From Triparma columacea (taxonomy: Eukaryota > Sar > Bolidophyceae > Parmales > Triparmaceae): a DNA stretch of 27,640 nt. Shown in pieces: positions 1 through 9,609 of this stretch. The position numbers and the translations under genes were made by a program. Every line of letters begins with the position of its first letter. Position 1 is the stretch's first letter. The stretch lies in the NCBI GenBank assembly GCA_030267965.1, contig BRYA01000312.1, positions 643-28,282 on the forward strand. The letters run 5' to 3'. The notes below the pieces were generated by a model that saw nothing but the letters and a program-made list of their open reading frames with translations, did no database searches and was not told the origin of the DNA.

Positions 1-376
1 GTTGAAAGTCGAGGAATGTTGACATTAGGGACAGTACTATCCCCATGGTGAAGGGAATGAAATTGGAAAAAGGACCTCGACGTTCTTCTATACTTTTTTC
101 GATATTTTAAGGATAATAATGAGTTTCTAGCTTACTTTCTACGGGTATTGTTGTAGATTTCAAGTTTATTTAGTCAGAAATAAGACAATTTGTGTTGTTA
201 CTCACCCTCTAATATTGTTAATTTGGCCTCAATCAAAAAAAGGCTTCCTTCCTGCTTCCAGCTTCCAGCTTCCAGCTTCCAGCTTCCAGCTTCCAGCTTC
301 CAGCTTCCAGCTTTGAGAATCCTCACAAATCCTCTGACCTCCCACCAATCATCGCTGCTTTCGACTGCTCTACAAG
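1..376. other. Upstream region of the EF-hand gene, no assignable exon
   Basis: No convincing exon is visible here. The stretch is AT-rich at first and then holds a short tandem repeat at 254-309. Sequence just left of 377 ends in a pyrimidine-rich run followed by TACAAG, which would serve as a 3' splice site for the EF-hand exon. The first exon of that gene therefore lies either to the left of the window or in an unrecognised small exon here. Confidence 0.5.
254..309. repeat. 7-bp tandem repeat (GCTTCCA)8
   Basis: Eight uninterrupted copies of GCTTCCA. They lie about 70 nt before the probable acceptor of the EF-hand exon, so they are probably intronic. The pyrimidine-rich strand is the coding strand of that gene. 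Confidence 0.9.
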
Positions 377-1055
377 AAGACCACCTTGGTGAAGGCTTTC
401 AAGAAGTTTGACATGGACACGCAGGGTTTACTGACGAAGGAAGAATTTGCCCAGGGCCTCCGTGAGTCGGGTCTTGACGTCAGCGGTGAAAGGGCCGGCG
501 CATTGATGGAGAAATTTGACGTTAGGTGAGAATGGCAGGAGCAAGGAGGAGCGTAGGGATAACTGAAGGCATGCAACTAACAACCTTTGCTCATCGTCCC
601 CTATCCACGGCTCGTTTCGCCTGCATAGTGGAAACGCCAAGCTCGCATGCTGGGAGTTCATCAGGATGGTGACGGCAGGGGGGGGTGAGACCAAGGCCGA
701 CCTCCCCAAGGAGGTTTTAGCGCCGACTGCGTCCAATCTCCTTGTGAAAGGGGACGAGGGCGAGATCGTTCAGGCTGAGATCATAAAGAACCTGCAAATT
801 GACGAGTCTGAGCTCCTCACGGACTTCAAGAGGCAGGTCGAGGAAGAAAACCTGAAGATACACAAAGTGTTCTCCAGAATCGTAGACGGTGGAAAGACAG
901 TAACTGCCGATCAGTTCTTGACGGGGCTCAAGGAGCTGGGTTGCGCTACCATCAGCAAGGACACCGCTGAGAGGATTGTGGACAGATACGACATTGACGG
1001 CACTGGGAAGTTGAAGTATTACGAGTTCTTGAGAATGATGAACGATGTGTGTTGA
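377..1055 (+). CDS. EF-hand calcium-binding protein, calmodulin-like (5' partial)
   Basis: Two exons are visible: about 377-525 and 629-1055 (stop TGA). They are joined across a GTGAG...TAG intron of 103 nt in matching phase 2. The product carries four EF-hand-like units. The first loop (DMDTQGLLTKEE) and the last loop (DIDGTGKLKYYE) keep the Ca-binding positions 1, 3, 5, 6 and 12. The second (DVSGNAKLACWE, built across the splice junction) has lost the Gly at position 6. The third lacks a recognisable loop. This two-good, two-degenerate pattern suits a calmodulin/troponin-C-like sensor, but the partner is unknown. The reading frame is open leftwards only to a TGA at 335, with no in-frame ATG before the first loop, so the true start is in an unseen upstream exon. 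The exact start of the first visible exon is uncertain. Confidence 0.8.
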
Positions 1056-1435
1056 GGTGGGGAAATGAGGGAAAGTGTGCATGAAGTTTCGCGAAAAAGG
1101 TATCCATTGCCTTCAAATTTATTATCCTTATCAATGAATTTCGAGACGAACGAGTCAAGTTTTTACTTCTTTTACTCGGCGCTGTTTGCCATCATCACCC
1201 TCTCAGGGGCGCCAAAAAGTTCAAGTCGGTCTCCAAAAGCATCAATTTCGCGTTTCTGTTGCAAATGAGCATAATTTGATTCACGCGGCCTGTCATCTCT
1301 TACCTAGGCAACCCTAATAACCCGGACTATATTTTTCACCTAACACTAACAATCGTACAGCTATATTAACACTAACAGTCGTACAGCGCTATGCCTTAAA
1401 ACACAATTTCACAACCCCCTTCTCAACCCCCTTCC
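1056..1435. other. Intergenic region between convergent genes
   Basis: This is the 3' flank shared by the EF-hand gene (+) and the FkbM gene (-). I see no conserved coding exon. It contains a direct repeat of about 21 bp (TAACACTAACA.TCGTACAGC) at about 1341-1361 and 1367-1387, differing at one base. Confidence 0.6.
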
Positions 1436-2712
1436 TTAGTAGACAAACCCCTCTCTCACATACACGTCGCTCTTCTGAACTAAGCTTTTCTTTAGAACGA
1501 AGCCAGCCTCTCGCATCAGCCTTCTGATTTCCATGTTACCTTCGTCGTTGGACTTGTGGTAGGCATTGTCAGATTCCACCATCACCACGTCAACAGAAAC
1601 GGCAGAAAAGTCAAAGTTCTGCAACACCATTAACTCGGCGCCCTCAACGTCCAACGAAAAGAGGTCAATGTGCTTCACTCCGAGCTCGGAAATGTACTTC
1701 TTCAGGGGACCGCACCGAACGTCGACAGTATTAGAGGCGAATTTCTTGTGATCTTTGTTGTCCGGATCGTAGATCATGGCATTCGTGAACTGCGATAGGT
1801 TCACGAGAAGGACGAAAAGGTGCGAGGCGATGGGGTGTCAAAAAATGAATGTGTCAAACAAAAAATGACGTCGTCCCGACCAATGAACAGCCTTTGGGCA
1901 CCCACACTCACCGAGCTCGGTAAAAAGGTAATGACTCCAGATTCGTCAGGGCATGTCGGGGAGACGTGTAGTTTGTGCGCCAGAGGACGATTCTTGGCAA
2001 GCTTTGGAAACATCTTAGGGGACGCCTCAATCAGGAGGCCAGACCACCCGAGACAGCGCTCATAAAATCGCGAGTTAGACTCTGCGACTCCATCGAACCC
2101 TCCAAGCTGCGACGGAGCAAAATAGGTCATTGGTGAGGTGAGTGTGTTTTGTGGGCCCTAGATTCCTCCGCTGTCGTCCCCCACCCTCACCTCGAGGTAA
2201 AAGCCACTCTTTCCCAAGAGCGCGCCCTTTTTGAAAAACTCATTGTAAAGCGTTACGTCTTCACGCAAACTTGACTTCGGTAGTTGCTTGTTCCCCGCCT
2301 TGCGCTCAGTTACTTGCCCCCACTCTGCATAACAAGCGTCGACGGAGTCACGAGATAAGGGAGAAGTAGCATATGGAAGAGAAAAATCGTCAACATCTGA
2401 GACGCTAGCCCCTGGGTCAGGCGCCTTATAGTCGAACGAACCCCTTGGGCTAATCCTTGGGTCAGGGCGGGGCACGTAGTTGTACGACTCCCTTGGGCTA
2501 ACCCTTTGGTTCGGGTTGTTTGAAAGAAAAAAGAGAACCAGGCAACCTACAGTCATACAAGATACGACAGTCAACTTTACAGGGTGCAACACCCTGCATC
2601 GAAGGCAGACATTGCGAATAGTGTCAATAGTACCTTCTGGTTTTACTTTTCCAGTAGATGCCACCAACCCTCCTCCTTCGATATCCTCATTCCCATTGAG
2701 GTTCCGTTTCAT
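1436..2712 (-). CDS. FkbM-family SAM-dependent methyltransferase with N-terminal membrane anchor
   Basis: Three exons on the minus strand: 2712-2191, 2106-1912 and 1789-1436. All junctions are phase 0 and have GTGAG/CGCAG splice sites, giving about 356 aa. The N-terminus is cytosolic-looking. A single hydrophobic segment at residues about 47-63 predicts a type II signal-anchor protein, plausibly in the Golgi or ER. The catalytic part starts with FYLELGGFDGVAESNSRFYE, built exactly across the first splice junction, which is the glycine-rich SAM-binding loop of the family. LDVEGAELMVL near residue 286 is the FkbM signature. FkbM-type enzymes O-methylate sugars or other small molecules. The substrate cannot be read from the sequence. 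The stem between anchor and catalytic domain is Ser/Pro-rich, with two similar SPR.S..Y units. The ATG at 2712 is the first in frame. Confidence 0.88.
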
Positions 2713-3029
2713 CCTATTGAGCTATATATCCGCAAATCCGGCGATCTGATTGGTTCCACTAGGTGCCTATTTGCCTTTGCCTGTAAAATTGCCTATTTCT
2801 CTGAAAACTTTTCCTATGGGAGCTTTGGGTACCGGGTAAGGCTAAATTTGGTTCGGATTTTGCCCTCCCTATCCCTCCTCCTCCACCAATACCACCGTAC
2901 CCGTTTCACGCTCCCCGTGGGTCCAATCGCCCCATTTTAACCCCCCCCCCCCCGCAACACCCGGAGTATTTCCCCCTTGGCTCTCCATTTGTCCTCCCCT
3001 TCCAACCTCACACACCCACCTCCTCGAGC
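2713..3029. promoter_or_regulatory. Bidirectional intergenic region between FkbM and formin genes
   Basis: These 317 bp separate two divergent ATGs, so the promoters of both genes must lie here or in the neighbouring 5' ends. A CCAAT box on the minus strand (2749-2753) lies about 37-41 bp from the FkbM ATG. A 13-base C run lies at 2941-2953. No coding potential was recognised. Confidence 0.45.
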
Positions 3030-6000
3030 ATGGACAGTTCTGATGAGGACTACCAAGACGCCTCTCACCCTTCTTCTAACTCGGTTCCACCATCAACTTT
3101 AAATTCCCATAAGGCGACATATAGGGGGGGTCCTCAACACGCTCCTGTGGCGATACCAGATTACTCGGACGAAGAGGAAGAGGTGAGGGTGGCTATAATG
3201 GTGGCTTGAGACGAGACAGGCTTTATAGCTAACTTTACCCCCCCTCCTTCTTCCCCCCCCCTTTAATTTCTCCGTTTTTTCAGATGGTCCAGGTGATAAC
3301 AAAGGCCAAGCCGGTGGGTAAGGTGTCATCTTCAATGTTTGCATCAAAAAACTCCAAAAACTCCGTCATGTCAACCTCCGCCTTTGCCCCAGACAGCAAT
3401 GAGGGTGCTGCGACCTCCTCGTTGACGATGGGCCACACGAACAAGGAGGGTCTCGACCCGAATGCAGTCAAGCAGGTCTTGGAGGAGAGAAAGAGGCTGG
3501 ACGATAAACTTAGAATGCAACAGAAAGAACTAGAGGAGCTCCGAAAGCTAAAAGAGGACCAAGCACGATCGCAGCAACACGAGCGACAGGCTAGGGATGA
3601 CTTGCAGAAGCAGCAACAAGAGCTGCTGCAGAGGCAGCAGGAGCTCATTAAAAAGTACCCACCTCCACCGGAGCAAGCGCCCTTGCAACAGCAGCAGCAG
3701 GCGCAACAACAGCACCTACACCGACAATCATACAACCACGTAGTTTCCCCGACACCTCCCCAACCCCCTCAGCATCACCAACCCCTCAATCAGCAGTACC
3801 CTCCTCCCCCCCCCCAACCCCAACCCCAACCCCAACCCAACGCCCACTCCAACTCTCAACTCCTCACTATGGACGACATCCAGCGGGAGCTTCACCCCCC
3901 CGTCAAGGTCGGCAACCGCAATTACCTCACGCTGCCTTTCATGCTATGGGACGGCATCGTAATGCACAAATACCCCTTCAACAAAACAGGCGGAGCCCCC
4001 TCGCTCCGGACCTTCAGAATCAAGCACGGCAGCCCCAACGAGTCAGGCGTGGAGTGCGTGATAACTGGGGGGGGCTACAACAATTTTTTCTGTGAAAAAT
4101 ACAACACGCAGGGGGTGCTCAAGGTGGCTATGGCGCCCCTGCAGTTGGAGTGGTTCGACGCCAAGAGGCACAAGGAGCAGACCGATATCACAAAGACAAT
4201 GTGCCTGGAGGAAATGACGGCGATTAAGAGGGGACACCAGACCCCGACTTTCTGGTCGTACGCGGCGGCGAGAGGCGTGGAATCTTTGCACATTGCGGAC
4301 AACTGTTTTAGTATTGAAGGCAGGTGAGAAGTTGGGGAGACCACATTTATTTCAAATGACACTACGGCACGTCTACACGATTCCGATCCGGACAACTAAC
4401 AACTAGCGCAACAACAATTTTACCTGTTCCCTTCACTTCTCCGCAGGGGGAGGTCTGTAGATTGCGGCTGTGACAGGCCCGAGACTAGAGAGGCGTTTTT
4501 GCAGGCCATTGGCTCTCTCCTGCGAAGGTTCCATAACCCCCTAGACGACCAAATAGATTACGACGAGGATCCGGAAGGGGCCCATATCGACAACCTCCCC
4601 TACAACGAAGAGGAGGATAAACCAAAGCTCTTTGCAGCTGTGAAGCAAGACAACATCGAGGTGAGAATTGAACAAGAAGAAAGTGAGCTCAGAATTTTAA
4701 GCACTAACGCGGCAACAATTTCTCCCCGCAGCTCATTAAGTATCACTTTGACACAAAGAACTGCCCAATAGACATAATGGAAGAATTTAGCGGGGACACT
4801 GTCCTCATTTCGGCGTGCAGGATGGGGAGGATTGACATTGTAGCCCTTGCTTTGGAGCGGGGAGCAAGAAATGACCCCCACCCCGACTTTGGCCAGACCG
4901 CCCTTCAGGCAGCGGTCTCGTCGGGGCACGCTAATTGCGTTAGGTAAGAATGGCTAAAAGCAAAACATCATCTATCCATTCGTCGTCAATTCTAATGCAA
5001 CCCCTTTGTCGACCCACTACGCTTACCACAGGATCATTCTCGAGACTGCGGCGCCGTCTAGGTCCGACGAGGTGATTGTGAACCACGAGGATGCGAACAA
5101 GGAGGCCCCTATCCACGTCTCATCTCGCTGCGGGAACCTTCCAGTTCTCGAGCTGCTGATCGAGCACGGTGCAAATTTGCACCTCGTAGACTCCCAGGGT
5201 CGGACGTGTTTACACTGCTCTTGCTTGAACGGCCATCGGAACTGCCTTGGATACATCCTAGATGCCGGTGGGGACCTTCTCCTCGAAGAGCGCGACAGGC
5301 ACGGGCGCACTTGCCTCCACCTTGCCGTCAAGGGTAACAAAATGGACTGCGTAAAACTTCTCCTCGAAACGGCCGCCGACGTTAACGCAGTCACCCCCGA
5401 CGGACTTACATCTTACAAGATGGCAGTAAAGTCCAGCTATCATACCCTCGCCAGGCTCCTTTTGGAGTATTCTAAATCTTACACTTCTGATGCATGTTCC
5501 ATGTCGGAGTCTGAGCAACCCTGTTATACGTCATCTTCTGACGTGGAGACGTCGAGCAGGAAATCGTCTCTCCCTCGTCCCCACAAATCAATAACCTCCC
5601 CTTCTGTGTCTTCAAGGAAGTCAAAGGCCTCCTCAGGCAGGATGATGCTAGCGAAAGCCTCGATGGACAGTGCAAGGTTGACGAATCAAGGAGACAACGT
5701 GTGGAATAGCCACGGAAGCCTGAATAGTATGTCGAGCGGCATTTCAAACGTCCCAACACCAAACTCGCAAAGCACCATGATGTTCAAGGGCTTGGATACC
5801 TTCGAAGCCGGCGTCGGGGTGGTCGGAGGGGGTGGCGGGGGCGGATACGGGAGCGGATACGAAGTGAGTGTGAGATGAAATGCAAATTCTCGGCGCAAAT
5901 AGTAAGCTAACCCAACGCGCGTCGCAGTCTCCCTACGGAGGGCGCCACACCCCTCAGCACACACCTCGTTCCCAAACGTCTCCTTACCATCATCACCAGC

Positions 6001-9000
6001 AGAGTCACCAGCAGCAGTCCCACCACTTTCAACAGCATACTCAATATCCTCAACAACAAGCTCAAATCCCTCCTTATCAACAGCAACCACAACCACAATC
6101 TTACGCTCACCAGCAGCCCATGCAGCCGCAGCATCAGCAGCATCAACAGAATCGGTGGCAGAACCATTCTGCCAGGGACCTTGTTAGGGGGGCGGGGTGG
6201 CAGCAACAGCCAGTACACCAGCACCACTCCGGGCCACAGCACCACCAGCGACATCATCACCTGCAGCATTCCCAGTCGGCCTCGCCAAGGATGATAGTCA
6301 GAGCCGAAAGAGGTCAACAGGAAATCGTCGATTATGCCAGCGACTCAGGCTATGTAGGCCGGAACAATTTCTCTGGCTACAGTAGTGACACAGGCCATCG
6401 ACAGATGCAGTCGACTAATTACGGCGCTTCTGAAGGGTACAGCAGCGATGCTGGTTACAGGACCACGTCTGTGGTTGCGATGCCGAAACCGAACCGTTCG
6501 ACGTCCCAGCCGATCCCGATGTCTGTTCATGACGGGTACAGCAGCGATGCCCCTCCGAGCACGATTCATCGCGACGACAGTGGAAGGTCGGTGATGAGCG
6601 GGATTACCATGATGGAAGAGAGCGAAGACAGGTGAGAGCTGCTGACTAACCCCCAACAGTGAATAGATGTGAGTAGGAGCTTTTCGATCACGGCGCAACT
6701 AACCTTACTCGCTTGTTGCTTTGCTCACGTCAGGATTACCTCACCATCTTCATGGGACGAAGACGGAACAGAGACCTTCCACATAAACGCAGACCTTTGG
6801 AATGTTTACGAGAGCGAGGGCTACCCTTACTATTTGCGCATGAGGGACAACCACTCCCAATGGGACGACCCTCGCATCGTTGGTGTCGAGGGCGAGGAAG
6901 ACTCATCTGAAGGGACTACCCCTGTCCAATCGCAGCATGCTCAGCAGCCCAACTCTCAGCAGCCAAACTCTAAGCAGCCTACCCCTCAGTCTACCACTCA
7001 GCCTACCAGCGTTCACAAGAGCCTTACTGTCCAGACACCTTACACCAAACCTCCCCATGATCCTCTCACTTCCCCCACAACCATGCCCGGGGTAGGGGCC
7101 ACCTTCATCAATGTCCACAATCCCTCCTCCGGTGCGAACCCCCCCCATGCACACCAACCTCTTTCGTCCGAGCCCAAGCCGCCCATCTCCGCTGAGCAGG
7201 TTTTTGCGAGCAAGGCAGTGTATGGGGATGGTTTCGTTGAAGCTAAGAGCGAATTAGATGACGACTTTCAAGAAGCCAAGGAGACGTCGCTTGCCGAAGA
7301 AGAGAAGTCGAATAATCCATTGGCTGCAATGCTGAAGGCCAGGGTCGGCGGCTCCTCCGCTGGCGCAAAGAAGAACGGTCATGCGAATCCCCTCGAAGAA
7401 ATGCTGAGGGCGAAAATGGGAGGCAGAGAGGTGAGAACGGGTATCAAGCAAAGCAATTTAGTAATGACGGTGAAACGTTGGAAAGCACCTTACCTAGATC
7501 CCCCCTTCCTTGCTCGTCGCAGTCGAAGGCCGAATCCAAAGTTGAATCCAAGGCGGAGGAGGCCAAGGTCGACGAAACAAAGGCAACGTCCAAAGCAGTC
7601 TCGATCGAGAACATGCCTACCAAGGAGGATCTCAAGAAGGACGAGGAAACGAAAAAGTACGTGAAGATGGCATCAGTTGGAGTTCCTGCGGAATCCGTTG
7701 CGCAGAAGATGCAAAGCGACGGCGTCAATCCCGCGAAGATCAAGTCATTTAGGGCTGTCTTCAATATCCAAAACGACGTCAAGGAAGAGGGGCAACCAGA
7801 AGAGAAGTCCTTGCCCCCTTTAACCAAGGAGGAGCTTTGTGAAATACCAGAACTGAGCAAATACATGAAAATGTCAAAAATGGGAATCCCTCCACCGGCA
7901 GTATCACAAAAGATGGTAAAGGATGGAGTATCTCAAGCAAATATTTCGAAATTCGAAATTGCCTTCGGACTAGTATCCACACCCTCTGGCAAAGAGCAGG
8001 CTGGCGGGGCTCTTCCCCCTGGTAAGCGCAGGACCACAGTAAAAATGACCAAAGTCTTCATGAACCAAATCTCGTCCGACAAGCTCAAGAATTCTCTGTG
8101 GGGGACCGGCGACGGGGAAGACGATGGCAACGAGCTGGCCACAGAAGATATCAAGGCTCTGGAGGAGGCCTTTGGGCAGTCGAACATTGCCAAATCGCCG
8201 ACGAAGAGTGCGGGGAAGTCAAACCCCGGCACGCCATCGAAACCCAAAGAGGTCTCTCTAGTGGACGGGAAGCGCGCGTATAATGTCAACATTGGACTCG
8301 CTCAGTTCAAATCAACTTTCAGCGAGGATTATGACTCATTAATGGAGGCCATCGTTTCCCTCGACGAAACCAAGATGAAGATCGAGAACGTTGCGAATCT
8401 CAAATCGCTCTTGCCGACACCAACCGAGTTGAGGCAGGTCGGCTCGTTCAAGGGCGACTTGAAGAGCTTGGGGCGATGCGAGAGGTTTTTCGTTGCTGCC
8501 TCCAAGAGGCCAGGAATTTGCGAGATTGCAGAGTCATTTTTCATAATTCTGTCGTTCCAGGAGAGCTACGCAACAAGCCTTGAAAGGTTCGAGGCCGTAA
8601 ACGCGGCATGCGAACAGATCCTCAAGTCGAAGAGCCTCGGTCCTCTCCTCAAGAAGGTTTTGGCAGTCGGAAATTTGATGAACGAAGCCAACAACAAGCC
8701 CAAGGCCGCGGGTATAACTCTCGAAAGCCTTGTCAAAATCTGCCTCACTAAGGGGTCGGACAAAAAGACGACGGTGATGGACCATGTGGTACAAATGTTC
8801 ATAGAAAAAGAGGGCGTCGAGGGCCAGAAGATTCTTATGATTGGGGACGAGTTGAACGGCCTCAAGGAAGGCGGGAGGGTCAAGAGCATGAAGGGTCTCT
8901 ATGGAGAATTGGAGGATCTCAAGAGCGGACTAAGGAAAGTCGAGAAATGCCGCGACGGAGCTGGTAATGCTACGCCAGACTTTGTTTCCGGTGCCGCCAA

Positions 9001-9535
9001 ATTCTTCAACAAGGCAGCCCCTCTCATTGCAAAGCTCGAAGCATCGTCTGCTTCCACCAAGGAGTCAACATCTGCACTGTACAGATACTTTGGCGAAGAC
9101 GAGAAGAGGACTGAATGCAGTTTCATCCTTTCCGTCTTAACACAATTCGTCGGGCTCGTCAGGAAATCACAAGATGCGTACGTTAGGAGGAAGAGAAGAA
9201 AAATGCTAGAACAAGAGAGGGAGAAGCGTAGAGCAGCTGCAGCTGCTGCAAAGGACGAGGCGAAAGGTGGTCCTCCCCCGGCTGTCACAAACGGTCAATT
9301 TGGGAGCAGCAGGGGAGGAAAGAGCCAGGCAAAGTCTATGCCCCCCCCTCCCCGCCCACCCCCCACAAACCCGAACCACAACTTCAACACGAATCTGCTC
9401 GAGCAAGCCATGACGGACAGGAGGCGGAGTATCCAAGGTTTGAGCCCTGGAGAGCGCGCCGAGAGGAAAACCGGGGAGGACACAAAGGCCGACGGAGACG
9501 ATGACGAGGATGAGTGGTTGGACGCGGCGAGCTAA
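3030..9535 (+). CDS. Large formin: coiled coil - PH-like - ankyrin - WW - FH2
   Basis: Eight exons: 3030-3182, 3284-4323, 4447-4660, 4732-4943, 5032-5863, 5928-6631, 6734-7430 and 7523-9535 (TAA). Every junction has GTGAG/GTAAG...CAG borders and matching phase, giving about 1,954 aa. Domains in order: acidic N-terminus; Gln-rich coiled coil (about 115-176); Pro/Gln linker; PH-like domain (about 255-425, with LEWFDAKRHKEQ and CFSIEGRGRSVDCGCD followed by a C-terminal helix); ankyrin repeats (about 455-690); Gln/His-rich linker with GYSSD motifs (about 820-1045); WW domain (about 1072-1100, WNVYESEGYPYY...SQWDDP); two CCDC53-like YxKM..G.P..xV.QKM units (about 1320-1420); FH2 (about 1452-1846) with KRAYNVNIGLAQF and GNLMN; basic tail. 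FH2 domains nucleate and processively elongate actin filaments. The PH, ankyrin and WW parts suggest membrane and partner targeting. The exon 6-7 join (6632-6733) is the weakest, and a split into two genes remains possible. Confidence 0.85.
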
Positions 9536-9609
9536 GAGCAAAACACTCGTTGGGTTGGAATGAAATGTCACAATTCTTTTTGAAACCGTCAATTTAAATG
9601 CGAAACGGG
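9536..9609. other. Very short tail-to-tail spacer
   Basis: Only 74 bp separate the stop codons of the formin (+) and the giant SPRY gene (-). Both transcripts must terminate within or across this AT-rich spacer, so overlapping 3' UTRs are likely. Confidence 0.7.

Noticed and set aside
1..49. Possible minus-strand start codon (CTTCACCATGGGG, read on the minus strand) resembling the sequence around 27618
   Set aside because: The similarity is only about 12 bases, the conserved upstream module is absent and the frame leaves the window at once.
5907..6317. Minus-strand Leu/Val-rich open frame that looks membrane-like
   Set aside because: It is the antisense of the CAG/CAC-rich Gln/His linker of the formin, a known artefact of such repeats.
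6660..6669. Possible mini-exon between two intron-like pieces in the formin
   Set aside because: In the phase set by exon 6 it reads straight into TAG, so one intron of 102 nt (6632-6733) is the simpler reading.
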